This document shows, one piece after another, positions 36,301 through 48,288 of a stretch of DNA of 64,000 nucleotides. The DNA comes from Zizania palustris (taxonomy: Eukaryota > Streptophyta > Magnoliopsida > Poales > Poaceae). The translations under genes were made by a program, and so were the position numbers. The notes below the pieces were generated by a model. The model had not been told where the DNA came from. It did no database searches and was given only the letters and a program-made list of their open reading frames with translations. Position 1 is the stretch's first letter. Each line of letters opens with the position of its first letter. The stretch covers positions 21,754,390-21,818,389 of the forward strand of contig JAAALK010000284.1 of assembly GCA_019279435.1 (NCBI GenBank), read 5' to 3'.

Positions 36301-37403
36301 GATCCACGCGCCAAAAAACCGATACCAGTGTTATCGCCTTCAGACAGCCGATGCAGAAGCATCGTATGCCATAGAACATAGACAAGATACATCCAATCTC
36401 CCAAACTACAAGGCGAAAGTGTTACACAAATTTATGAAAGAAAGAAAAATTGCCTAGCAGGCTCCCGTCGGCTTCACTTTCAAATCGACTTCTTCCACCA
36501 GCAGCGATCGATGTTCCTTAGCATGATTAGTGATCTAGGCTCGCCTTCCGTTCACCCACGCCATGGGAGTAGGGGCACCAGCGTCTAGGTTTGTAGTGGC
36601 CAATACAGACCCGTATTGTATCGGTCGGCCACTGAAGCTCACCAAGGGGCACCGGGATCGACATCCTACATAAAGCAAGTTCCATTAGATGGAATAGAAG
36701 ATGGTAGAGAACGAATGGAAAGGGGTCATGAAATTTACCTCGGGCACTACATCGGTGTCATTTGGGTGAAGCCACTCCCAGTAAACCAAGGAGGAACGAT
36801 TGAAGATATGTTACTTCAACTCATTCCACCATCGGTGGAAGTCTATGGAAGTCACCCGGCAGGCCGTCTAAGAAGTAAGATCCACAATGAGGATCCTGTC
36901 GGTCATATGGGAAGGCAACCCCATTCCAAGGAGCTCGTGACTCTCCCATGGCTTCGAATCTGACCGACAAAAAAGAGATGGGGCGGGAGTTGGCCGAAGC
37001 CTAGCTATCAGGAGAAGGCTTATGGATAGTAAAATTCAAAAGAGGTCCAATGAGGGCGTTCATCGGTAAAGTCACCAGGAAGCAAGCAAGGAGAGGTTGC
37101 GGCTAAGAATATACAAAGGGATTCTTCATCCCGAGACACATCAGGCAAGACTAGCTAATGAGGGCGTTCATACTCCGAGTAATACCCGAAGGGGAACTAG
37201 ATGGTTCGATCGGAGAATCCAATATAGAAGCTCTTGAAAAAAACGACCAAAGCCGCGGAATACAAGAAGAAAGTAGGGACAGATGCTGTCGCTTTGCCCA
37301 AGGAAGAGCAATGGCAATAGGTGGGGATGGCTGGTTCTGAAAACTCGGCTAGAAAACGCGACTGGGCAAGAGGAATCCCTCCAATAATGTTAGCCATATA
37401 AAC
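36301..37403 (+). other. Tat element region downstream of integrase, part 1 (unassigned)
   Basis: This lies between the integrase end and the copia insertion. A sense open frame at 36616-36963 (115 codons) contains YLGHYIGVIWVKPLPVNQGG and EVYGSHPAGRLRSK. It does not match gag, protease, RT or integrase as I know them. Further sense fragments reach to 37340. It may be an accessory frame, as some Tat elements carry extra sequence after pol, or a captured sequence. Confidence 0.45.
37399..37403 (+). repeat. Target site duplication TAAAC (left)
   Basis: TAAAC precedes the copia 5' LTR and recurs at 48289-48293 right after the 3' LTR: an exact 5-bp duplication. Confidence 0.95.
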
Positions 37404-39411
37404 TGAGAAACCAAGTGTTGGTTTCAGTATTTGTGATGAGTGATTGACAGGCTTTTACCCTCAGGTTCGAAGGGGTACCTCCGAAGGGGGTTCGGAGGTT
37501 GTACCTCCAGAAGGGGTTCGAAGGTTGGACCTCCGAAGGGTGTTCGGAGGTGGTTTCACCGAAGGATGTTCGGTGGTTGGTTGCTGCAGCTGTTGCAGCG
37601 GAGTGTGCTTGTCGGAGGGGTCCGACAGTACACGATGACTGGGTGTGTACCGATGGCTTCGGTACTTTGGGCGGTACACCAGAGTGTGTGCCGGAGGTTG
37701 CTAACCCGGAGAGGTCTCTGGAGTACTGGATACACTTGTCTGCTTGTCTGTGGTGCGCAGGGACTTCGGAGGCAACGGACAGGTTCGCGGCAGGTGAACC
37801 TGGGTCAAGCGGGAGGCTTGATGCTAGGGGAGCGGGGAGCTCCGTCACGGTGGCTGCGAAGGGGGTCCGGGTCGGTCCTCGGGTCGAGGTGCGCCAGGTG
37901 AAGGCAGAGAGTGCGGAGCGTGGCTCCGGGTGAAGGTACTCCGAGACAAAGTCCTCGAAGGTGAGGCACTTCGAAGGTACTCCGGATGGAGTGACTTCGG
38001 AGTTGGATAGATCAAGTCCTCTGCGGAGGCAAGGAGTTCGAAGTGTGCTCCGGAGGGAGACATTCGAAGGTACCCGACGAAGGTCTCAGAAGTCGAGGTG
38101 CATCGAAGGCATGGTCCGGGTGAGGCTCGTCGAGGAGTGTGCTCGGGGAGAGACACTGCGACGAAGGGCTCATGTAATGCTTCGTGCGGAGGCCTTGGAC
38201 GAAGGAGGGACTTCGAAGGGTGGTACTCCGAAGGTGGGGCTTCGGAGTGTGGTTGTCTTGTGGGACTTCGGCCTGCATGGCTTCGGTACACGGACTGACG
38301 GAGTTCGAGCTGGGCGGAAGCTGCGAAGCCGTGGTGGTCCACTCCGGATGTGTTGGTGCGAAGGCCAAAGGGCTTTGACGGCTTCGGCTCAAAACTGTCA
38401 CTGTATTGAAGACTGACTTCGGTGAAGCGAAGGCCATCTGGCTCAAGGCTTCTCACCGAAGCTACCGCACCCCTCGCGGGCGAAGGGGGGCTTCAGAAAG
38501 GTCAAAGGCTGCAAGTCTGACAGTGTCTGCTCTACAAAAAGCTGGCGTTGTCCCCTCTGCAAAGGCTGACAGAGAAGCCTCCAATAAAGTTGACTACCTT
38601 TTGTACCCCTCAGTTCTGTAGAGACAAAACCAATGTAAACCCTAGGGGTAAAGTAGTCAATTCCTTTGGGTGAACTGTGGGCTATAAATATGGGGGCTCG
38701 GTAGGTAACATTTAACACTTTGAGCATTTACTGTTGAGCTCCTGTAGCCACACACTTCGTTGTATTCATCCAGAGTTCAATTTTATTGTGTTCCTTGTTC
38801 AAGCGGTGAAGCCCTGCTTCTGTGTGCTTTTTGCTTGAGCTCGCTTTACATACCTCGCTAGTTGTAGTGCGCCGAAGCCTGTCTAGGCGAAGGGTGTTTT
38901 TGTGCGATGTGTGTTTTTCAGTGCGCGTTCGCTCTGTGTAACTTGAGGCTAGACCTCACTGCTTACTAGCGAAGCCCTGATCGAAGCCCGTTTTGCTTCT
39001 TGTGTCGAAGCCCCTAGCGAAGTCTATTAGTGTGCGTTTAGACCTTCGTGTACGAAGCCCAGCACCAGTTGCTGCTGCCAAGTACATGGTCGAAGTCCTC
39101 AGAGGGTCGTCCACTCTTGCGAAGGGTGAACTGCGAAGCCTGCTCGAAGCACCCTGTGTGCGGAGCCTGCACTGACTTAGCAGAGTAGTTTTTCGAGGGT
39201 TGTAAGTGGAGCGAAGTCTTCTTGGCTTCGAACTTTTGGACCTGCGAAGCCTGTGTTCGGAGTTGTCAAAGGACCTCCGAACCAGACCTCCGAAGGTAGT
39301 GTTCGAAGCCTGTTCCGCAGAAGACAGAACTAAAACCGAAGGCTAGTTTTTAGCCCGAATTTTTAAAAGCTCCCATTCACCCCCCCTCTGGTCGCCATTT
39401 CCGGTCCAACA
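37404..39411 (+). repeat. copia-2 5' LTR
   Basis: TGAGAAACC to GTCCAACA. Dense in CGAAG, TTCGGAGG and CTCCGAAGG words, giving long artificial open frames on both strands. TATA box TATAAATA at 38683-38690. The 3' end CCATTCACCCCCCCTCTGGTCGCC is shared with the LTR at 13723-15312. Confidence 0.95.
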
Positions 39412-39413
39412 AT

Positions 39414-39425
39414 TGGTATCAGAGC
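39414..39425 (+). promoter_or_regulatory. Primer-binding site (tRNA-iMet) of copia-2
   Basis: TGGTATCAGAGC, a perfect standard site two bases after the LTR end. Confidence 0.9.
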
Positions 39426-39475
39426 AGGTTAAGATCACCAGTTGACCTTAACCGGTTTTGTGATCTGTTGGCGAC

Positions 39476-41772
39476 ATGGATAGAGGCAGTAAAATTCCTC
39501 TGTTCGATGAGACTGATTTTGCATACTGGAAGGTGCGCCTGGAGGCTTACTTGCTAAGCCAAGGAAATGCAATTTGGGAGATTGTGGACTCACAATACTC
39601 CATCCCTGATACTCGCACCACTCAAACAGAAAAAGATCAGTATAATGCCAACTCCAAGGCTAGGAATATACTGTTCATTGGTTTGAGCCGGAGTGAGTTT
39701 GATAGGGTGCAGCACCTTAGGACTGCTAGGGAGATTTGGACAACACTCACTATTTTTCATGAGGGCTCTACACAGATTAAGGCCAGGCGCCAAAGCACAT
39801 ACAATCAACAGTATCAGCTGTTTGTGCAGGCACCTGGTGAATCTATAGATGTCATGTTTTCTCGCTTTGATGTGATAGTGAGTAACTTGCGATCCAACGG
39901 GACGCTTGCTTACAATGATCATGATAGGGCTATCAAGCTTCTCTATGCTCTTGACCGTAGCATATGGGAAGTGAAGATATCCAGCATTAAGGAGTCTGCA
40001 GGTTATGACACATTGACCTGTGATGAGCTCTTTAGCAAGCTGAAGTCCACAGAGATTGCCAAGGCATCTCTTGCTGTGCACAGAAGCTCTTTGCCACAGC
40101 CATTGGCATTGGTTTCTAGCACTAGCCGTGGCACCACTGCCGAACCAAGCACATCTGGCACTTGTGTTCTTGCAGATGGTTTTGCTTTGTCCTCCCTGGT
40201 CTCCGTCACAAAGGAGCAGGTGGACACTCTAGATGATGATGAGCTTGCTCTCATTGCCTGGAGGTTCACCCGTTTTCACCATGAGAGACGGGATCAGAGG
40301 AGAAGTGGTTTTAGTGGTTGCTTTGAATGTGGCGACACCTCTCACATTAAGGCCAATTGCCCTAAGCTCAAGAAAAGAGATGAGAGTGAGCGCCCCAAAT
40401 ACCACAAAAGGAGAGGAAACCCTTTGTGAAGGGCAAGCGCGGCAAGGTGGTTAAGAGAGTAGCCAAAGCCGCTTCCAGAGCTTTTGTTGCTGCTCTCAGC
40501 GACATCGACACTTCCTCAACTGAGGAGTCGAGCTCTGAGGAGGAGGAGTCCCCAAAGAAGGAGGACAAGAAGGACAAAAAGGGACGAGACTTCACCGGCC
40601 TTTGCTTCATGGCCGACAGCGATCACAGCGGCGATGAGCTTGACTCATCTGAGGTACCACTATCCTATGACCAGCTTTCAATAAAACTAGATGAGCTGAA
40701 TGAAGTAGTTCTTGGTCAGGATAGATTGCTTGTGCAAGCCACTAGAGAAAGAAAAGACCTTAGACTTAGGCTAGAATCTGTTTCTACTGAATATGCCATG
40801 CTTAAGTCCAAAATTAATGATGCTGAATGTGATTCTTGTACCACTGTCATGGGTGAGCTTGCTCAGTTGCGTTCTGTTCATGCTCAAACTCTTTTTGAGC
40901 TTGAGACTGCACAGAAGCATCTTTTGGAGGTGGATTCTAGACCTCATGATATTATTGAATGCATGAACTGTTCTTTATTACGCGAGAGCATTAATTTACG
41001 TGATAAACATGTTCATGATTTAGAGGCTAGACTGGAGAGGGCCGGTAGTTCTAAGGATGTGCAGCCTGTGTGTGACACTTGCATCACCCTTAATGACCAG
41101 CTAGGCACTGTTAGAGAGCGAGCTGAGAACCTCATGTCAGAAAATGAATACCTTCTTTCCGTGGTTAATAAATGCACTGAGGGAAAGGGTAGGATGGATT
41201 TGCTCTTGGCCAAAACCAAGATGTGTGCTGACAGAGCAGGGTTAGCTCTAGGTTTGGGTTTTGAGAGGATACCTTCAGAAAGTGAAAACAAAATTGTTTT
41301 TACCTCTCCCACTACCCTAGAGAAAGAGAGAGCTCTGTTAGACACCCCATCAGCCAAAAAGCCTACCCGACCACCAAAGAAAGCCACACCTCCTGCCAAG
41401 AAAAATCCTCCCAAGAAAACCACTCAGAAGAAACCCAAGGAGCCTGTGAGAGTTGCTCCTGTGACCCATGAGAGTGCCCCTAGGAGAGTGTTTCACTGTT
41501 CTTACTGTCAGCGGGCGGGTCATTTGGTTGAGTTCTGTTTTCGTCGCATCAAGGATGAGCAACGCTCTCAGGCGATGAGTTACCAGGACATGCATTACCC
41601 ATCTTTAGGTATGCATGAGTCTGAGTTTTACTATCGTCCTGCTTTTGAGGCTCCTCGTGCTTCTCGGAGAGGTTTTGCTCCTCGAGGTGTTCACCATGTT
41701 CCATATGGTGGTAGACCTCGGGCGAGTAGCTTTGTACCTCGTCAGAGTAGGAGACCTCGACATGTTGTTTGA
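39476..41772 (+). pseudogene. copia-2 gag, one frameshift
   Basis: ATG at 39476 (MDRGSKIPLFDETDFAYWK) opens a 317-codon frame with the copia gag domain (TAREIWTTL, EVKISSIKES, LTCDELFSKLKSTE) and a CCHC knuckle CFECGDTSHIKANC (about 40321-40362). The frame shifts near 40405-40420, within an A-rich CCACAAAAGGAGAGG stretch, into a second frame that carries on to TGA at 41770. That part has an acidic/Ser-rich stretch, a coiled coil with CxxC pairs, a Lys/Pro-rich basic segment (about 41350-41440) and a second intact knuckle (41497-41538). In this lineage the long C-terminal gag extension is normal. The frameshift, if real, prevents full-length gag. Confidence 0.88.
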
Positions 41773-44700
41773 TCACAGCATGTAGGTAGACCTCGCACTT
41801 TGCATCATTTCGATTTTCCTGTGCGTAGACAATCTACTTTTACTGTGCCTACTACTCGTGTCACTCAGTGCTGGATGCCTCGTCATTATTTCACTCACCC
41901 CAGCACTGAGCGATCGAGATATTATTATCATGTGTAGGCGACAGATCGAGGCTTGGAGGGCACATGGATCATGGACTCCGGTTGTTCGCGCCACATGACC
42001 GGAGATGCAGCTTGGTTCTCCAGCCTCACCTCAACCAAGCAAAGGGAACATATCACCTTCGGAAACAATCGAAGGAGTAGAGTGAAAGGTAAAGGTGTGG
42101 TAAGAATTAACTCGAATTTCACTCTCAAAGATGTTGCTTTGGTTGAAAATCTGGGATACAATTTGTTGTCTGTATCTCAGTTGCTTGATGAGGGCTTCGA
42201 AGTGCGATTTCATCGCGATACTTCGCAAGTGCTCAATTCTTATGGCGTTGTGGTGTGTAAGATCTTTAGAGTTGGGAGAGTTTTTGGAGCTGATTTTTCA
42301 GAATCGGCTGGTTCTTCTCATTGTCTTGTTGCACATTCGACTTCTGAGCTTTGGAAGTGGCATAGGAGACTGGGGCATATGAGCTTTGAGCTGCTCGCTC
42401 GTCTGAGCGCCCTAGGTCTGATCCGAGGATTGCCCAAGCTCAAGTTTGAGAAGAATTTAGTTTGCGCTCCTTGTCGACATGGAAAAATGATTGCTGCTTC
42501 GCATTCGCCAGTCACCACAGTGATGACTGAACAACCCGGAGAACTTCTCCACATGGACACTGTAGGTCCTTCTCGGGTTAGTTCTTTAGGTGGCAAGTGG
42601 TATGTATTAGTTGTTGTCGACGATTTCTCTCGCTACTCTTGGGTCTTCTTTCTTGCCAGCAAGGATGAAGTGTTTTCACACTTTCAGAGCTTGGCTTTGA
42701 GACTTTTTACTGAACTCCCTGGTGCATTGAAATTCATTCGAAGTGATAATGGCACTGAGTTCAAAAATAGTCTCTTTGTTGACTTTTGCATGGAGCATGG
42801 CATAGAACATCAATTCTCTGCTCCGCGGGTTCCTCAACAAAACGGTGTTGTTGAGAGGAAAAACCGCACTTTGGTTGAGATGGCTAGGACGATGCTTGAT
42901 GAGCATAGGACTCCTAGAAAATTCTGGACTGAGGCCATGAACACAGCATGTTACATCTCAAACCGGATCTTCTTGCGCTCAATTTTAAATTTAACATCTT
43001 ATGAGCTGCGTTTTGGGAGACAGCCCAAGGTTACTCATCTTCGAGTTTTTGGCTGTCGCTGCTTTATCCTAAAACGTGGTAACTTGGATAAATTTGAGTC
43101 GCGATCTTCTGACGGGATCTTTTTGGGTTACACAACACATGGTCATTCTTATCATGTTTATAATTTAGAGACTAACATTGTCATCGAGTCATGTGACGTG
43201 ACTTTTGATGAATCAACCCCCTCTGTTAGTTCTGCATTTGAACAGGCAAATGAACACAACATGGAACAGACCATCTTCGAAGAAGAAGATCCCGGAGAAT
43301 TCGAGGATGAACCCCTGCTACCCTCGACAACAACCCCCGAAGCCGACCCCACTTCAACCACTTCGGCACGAGGTCCCGAAGCGACTACCTCAACATCGAT
43401 CATCTTGGACCACTCCAACGCACAAGTTGAGGGGGAGACTGCATCCCGCCGCGAGGCTCCACACCATGTTCAAAGGATGCATCCTCCAGAGCAGATCATT
43501 GGTGAGCTTGATCAAAGGGTAACACGTTCTCATGCTCATTTCATTGATTCCGCTTTTGTTGCTTCTTTCGAGCCCTTAGATGTTAGTCATGCACTTTCTG
43601 ATTCTAGTTGGATCAATGCCATGCATGAGGAACTTGAAAATTTTGAGAGAAACCAAGTGTGGTCTTTAGTTGATCCTCCACCAAATGTTCATTTCATTGG
43701 AACAAAATGGATTTTCAAAAATAAACAAGGGGAGGATGGGACTATAGTTAGAAACAAGGCTAGACTTGTAGCTCAGGGCTTTTCTCAACTAGAAGGGATT
43801 GATTTTACTGAAACTTTTGCACCCTGTTGCTCGCCTTGAGGCCATTAGGATTTTGCTTGCCTTTGCGTCATCCCGGGGATTCAAACTCTATCAAATGGAT
43901 GTCAAAAGTGCTTTTCTTAATGGCTTCATAGGCGAAGATGTTTATGTAAAACAACCCCTGGTTTTGAAAACCCCAAGTACCCACATAAAGTCCTTAAACT
44001 TCATAAGGCTCTTTATGGACTCAAGCAGGCCCCTCGGGCATGGTATGACAAACTTAAGTCTTTTCTGCTTGAGCGGGGGTATTTGATGGGCTCTGTTGAT
44101 AAAACTCTGTTTACTCTCAAGCATGGCAAAGATTTCCTCCTAGTTCAGATTTATGTGGATGATATCATCTTTGGTGGCTCTTCTCATGCTTTGGTTGCCG
44201 AGTTTGCAGATGCCATGAGCAGGGAATTTGAAATGTCAATGATGGGTGAACTCACCTTTTTCCTTGGTTTGCAAATCAAGCAAAGAAAACAAGGTACTTT
44301 TGTCCACCAGACAAAGTACACCAAGGACCTGCTCAAGAAGTTTGACATGTCCGATGCGAAGCCCCTCGCCACTCCAATGGCTACATCTGTAGCATTGGAC
44401 CCTGACGAAGATGGAGAAGCCGTAGATCAGAAGGAGTTCCGAAGCATGATCGGCTCCCTCCTCTACTTGACTGCTACGAGGCCGGATATACACTTCGCTG
44501 TGTGTCTGTGCGCTCGTTTTCAGGCTTCACCACGAGCTTCGCACCGCCTAAGCGGTCAAGCGCATCCTAAGGTATCTCAAACATACCCTTGAATTTGGCA
44601 TATGGTATTCATCATCTTCATCTTTATGTCTTCGAGGTTATTCCGATGCGGATTTTGCTGGGTGTAGGATTGATAGGAAGAGTACCTCTGGTACTTGTCA

Positions 44701-45106
44701 TTTTCTGGGTACTTCTTTGGTTTGCTGGTCTTCCCGCAAACAGTCTAGTGTTGCACAATCGACGGCTGAGGCCGAATATGTTGCTGCAGCTAGCTGTTGC
44801 TCTCAGATTTTGTGGATGGTTTCCACTTTGCGGGATTTCGAGTTAGATTATAAGAGTGTTCCACTTTTCTGTGATAACACTAGCGCTATTTGTATTGCAA
44901 ATAACCCGGTTCAGCATTCCAGAACCAAACACATTGATGTGCGATATCATTTTCTCAGAGATCACAATGAGAAGGGTGATATTGAACTTCAATATGTTGA
45001 TACCCAACATCAGCTTGCCGATATTTTCACAAAACCCCTCGATGCTTCTCGATTTGCCTACTTGCGTGGGGAACTTGGTATTTGTCACCCTTACGGCATT
45101 TTGTGA
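41773..45106 (+). pseudogene. copia-2 pol (PR-INT-RT-RNase H), three frameshifts
   Basis: The frame of gag continues past TGA at 41770 and TAG at 41935 into pol. The protease has an intact D-S-G (41974-41982, WIMDSGCSRHMTG). GAG-pre-integrase HHCC and an integrase core with DTVGPSR, RSDNGTEF and QNGVVERKNR follow, then RT to FTETFAP. A one-base shift near 43830 and a compensating one near 43955 leave LYQMDVKSAFLNGF in another frame. RT then continues with YVDDIIFGG (44152) to TATRPDIHFAV. A third shift near 44552 puts RNase H (SDADFAGC to QLADIFTKPLD) in the next frame, ending with TGA at 45104. Catalytic residues are intact but the frame is not. Confidence 0.92.
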
Positions 45107-46280
45107 GGGGGAGCAATTTTAGATGGATGTGCATTTGCTAATTGTGTTGAAATTGCATTTACATCTTTTGCATTTATATGCCTGCTTATAATTCATGAAA
45201 TCATGTCAGCTCAGCTCCATTTAATTTATCTGAAACATTCATGTGCATGTTGTTTTCTTTTCAAAATCAAATCGTGCTCACTGCTTAGTCTTGAATCTAG
45301 CATGTTTAGGCCGGACTGCTTTAGCTATCTTTTATCTACTTGCTAGCAAGACACATTTCTTTGGATGCTAAAATTGCAACTTGAAAAATTGATCTACATC
45401 TTCATGGATATTCATAAAATGTCGAACAATTGGTTCATTTAGTTCAAATAAAAATTCCATGATTTGCATGCTTTAAGTGAAAAGATCCAGGTGGGTTTGT
45501 TTGTCGCACTACTCTATTCTAGACTGCTTTCCATTGCACATTGGTCTGAACTGGAATAGTGTAGTGTGTGCCAAAATCATTGCCTTAAGCTTCTTATGGC
45601 TTTCATGCCTAGGCTTGGCCGGATTGGAAAGTATAAGGTGGACAAACAAATAACCCCTGGCACTAAGAAAAGAACGACAACATTCTTTGATCATCAAGTT
45701 TGCTTTCATGCTCCATTTGAACTGGACTTGTCTGTCTAGAGTAGAATTTGACTAGCTTTGCGCAGTCCTGCTTTTACTTGTCTAGTTTCCTTGACTAAGT
45801 GGTGATGCTTTTATTTCAAAAATGATCAAATCACATGCTTCATCATGTTTTTAGAGAATGTTAATTTGAGCTGAGCCCATGATCATTGGTGTTATTGTTG
45901 GCATATTTTTGCTTTACATGTCTCTGCAATTCTGCTCATTTCCAAGCTATGCATCTTTTTCATGCTCCTTGATGCTTGCATTGCCAAAGGGGGAGAGACT
46001 TGCTACGTTCTCTGCCGCAACGGGGTATAATTTCCAAAGGGGGAGAAAATTTGACATAAAGGGGGAGAAGGTTCTTTGTTGCCAAAAGGGAAAACTTAAC
46101 TCAGGGGGAGCTTTTATTGCCGAAGGGGCTTTTACTCTTTAGAAAAGAGGGAGGAAAATTCTTTTGTCAAGTGACATGGTTTGGCTCTTTTCTGAGTCTT
46201 TATGGTCACTTGTGTGCTGAAAGTTTTTAAATTTTCTTGGATTCAAAGTTGGTTGTCAATGCATTCATCAAGGGGGAGAT
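45107..46280 (+). other. copia-2 3' non-coding region with repeated polypurine tracts
   Basis: GGGGGAG motifs lie near 45108, 45991, 46040, 46063, 46094 and 46272. The last abuts the 3' LTR (CAAGGGGGAGAT). It shares blocks with 12395-13722 (for example AAAAGATCCAGGTGGGTTTG here and AAAAGATTCAGGTGGGTTTG at 12833; AATAACCCCTGGCA here and AATAACCCCTAGCA at 13009), showing that the two copias are related outside the coding region. No envelope-like frame. Confidence 0.75.
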
Positions 46281-48288
46281 TGAGAAACCAAGTGTTGGTT
46301 TCAGTATTTGTGATGAGTGATTGACATGATTTTACCCTCAGGTTCGAAGGGGTACCTCCGAAGGGGTTCGGAGGTTGTACCTCCGGAAGGGGTTCGGAGG
46401 TTGGACCTCCGAAGGGTGTTCGGAGGTGGTTTCACCGAAGGGTGTTCGGTGGTTGGTTGCTGCAGCTGTTGCAGTGGAGTGTGCTTGTCGGAGGGGTCCG
46501 ACAGTACACGATGACTGGGTGTGTACCGATGGCTTCGGTACTTTGGGCGGTACACCGGAGTGTGTGCCGGAGGTTGCTAACCCGGAGAGGTCTCCGGAGT
46601 ACTGGATACACTTGTCTGCTTGTCTGTGGTGCGCAGGGACTTCGGAGGCGATGGACAGGTTCGCGGCAGGTGAACCTGGGTCAAGCGGGAGGCTTGATGC
46701 CAGGGGAGCGGGGAGCTCCGTCACGGTGGCTGCGAAGGGGGTCCGGGTCGGTCCTCGGGTCGAGGTGCGCCAGTGAAGGCAGAGAGTGCGGAGCGTGGCT
46801 CCGGGTGAAGGTACTCCGAGACAAAGTCCTCGGAGGTGAGGCACTTCGAAGGTACTCCGGATGGAGTGACTTCGGAGTTGGATAGATCAAGTCCTCTGCG
46901 GAGGCAAGGAGTTTGAAGTGTGCTCCGGAGGGAGACATTCGAAGGTACCCGACGAAGGTCTCAGAAGTCGAGGCGCATCGAAGGCATGGTCTGGGTGAGG
47001 CTCGTCGAGGAGTGTGCTCGGGGAGAGACACTGCGACGAAGGGCTCATGGAATGCTTCGTGCGGAGGCCTTGGACGAAGGAGGGACTTCGAAGGGTGGTA
47101 CTCCGAAGGTGGGGCTTCGGAGTGTGGTTGTCTTGTGGTACTTCGGCCTGCATGGCTTCGGTACACACGGACTGACGGAGTTCGAGCTGGGCGGAAGCTG
47201 CGAAGCCGTGGTGGTCCACTCCGGAGGTGTTGGTGCGAAGGCCCAAGGGCTTTGACGGCTTCGGCTCAAAACCGTCACTGTATCGAAGACTGACTTCGGT
47301 GAAGCGAAGGCCATCTGGCTCAAGGCTTCTCACCGAAGCTACCGCAACCCTCGCGTGCGAAGAGGGGCTTCGGAAAGGTCAAAGGCTGCAAGTCTGACAG
47401 TGTCTGCTCTACAAAAAGCTGGCGCTGTCCCCTCTGCAAAGGCTGACAGAGAAGCCTCCAATAAAGTTGACTACCTTTTGTACCCCTCAGTTCTGTAGAG
47501 ACAAAACCAATGTAAACCCTAGGGGTAAAGTAGTCAATTCCTTTGGGTGAACTGTGGGCTATAAATATGGGGGCTCGGTAGGTAACATTTAACACTTTGA
47601 GCATTTACTGTTGAGCTCCTGTAGCCACACACTTCGTTGTATTCATCCAGAGTTCAATTTTATTGTGTTCCTTGTTCAAGTGGCGAAGCCCTGCTTCTGT
47701 GTGCTTTTTGCTTGAGCTCGCTTTACATACCTCGCTAGTTGTAGTGCGCCGAAGCCTGTCTAGGCGAAGGGTGTTTTTGTGCGATGTGTGTTTTTCAGTG
47801 CGCGTTCGCTCTGTGTAACTTGAGGCTAGACCTCACTGCTTACTAGCGAAGCCCTGATCGAAGCCCATTTTGCTTCTTGTGTCGAAGCCCCTAGCGAAGT
47901 CTATTAGTGTGCGTTTAGACCTTCGTGTACGAAGCCCAGCACCAGTTGCTGCTGCCAAGTACTTGGTCGAAGTCCTCAGAGGGTCGTCCACTCTTGCGAA
48001 GGGTGAAGTGTGAAGCCTGCTCGAAGCACCCTGTGTGCGGAGCCTGCACTGACTTAGCAGAGTAGTTTTTCGAGGGTTGTAAGTGGAGCGAAGTCTTCTT
48101 GGCTTCGAACTTTTGGACCTGCGAAGCCTGTGTTCAGAGTTGTCAAAGGACCTCCGAACCAGACCTCCGAAGGTAGTGTTCGAAGCCTGTTCCGCAGAAG
48201 ACAGAACTAAAACCGAAGGCTAGTTTTTAGCCCGAATTTTTAAAAGCTCCCATTCACCCCCCCTCTGGTCGCCATTTTCGGTCCAACA
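46281..48288 (+). repeat. copia-2 3' LTR
   Basis: 2008 bp, the same length as the 5' LTR after small compensating indels (one G lost near 46361, one near 46773, two bases gained near 47166). TATA box at 47560-47567. Followed by TAAAC. Confidence 0.95.

Larger units (their letters stand above)
37404..48288 (+). mobile_element. Full-length SIRE/Maximus-type copia retrotransposon (copia-2)
   Basis: The 10,885-bp element has two LTRs of 2008 bp each, a tRNA-iMet primer-binding site, gag, pol in PR-INT-RT-RNase H order, a 1.2-kb non-coding 3' region with repeated polypurine tracts and flanking TAAAC duplications. It inserted into the 3' internal region of the Tat-type gypsy. By eye the LTRs differ at roughly 35 sites plus small indels (about 1.8 percent), mostly transitions, so the insertion is fairly young. 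The internal region is defective (frameshifts), so any mobility would need proteins in trans. Confidence 0.95.

Noticed and set aside
37390..38456. Long minus-strand frames (152-203 codons) and plus-strand frames in the copia-2 LTRs
   Set aside because: They are products of CGAAG/CTCCG-rich LTR sequence, appear equally in both LTR copies (46338-47333) and have no domain.
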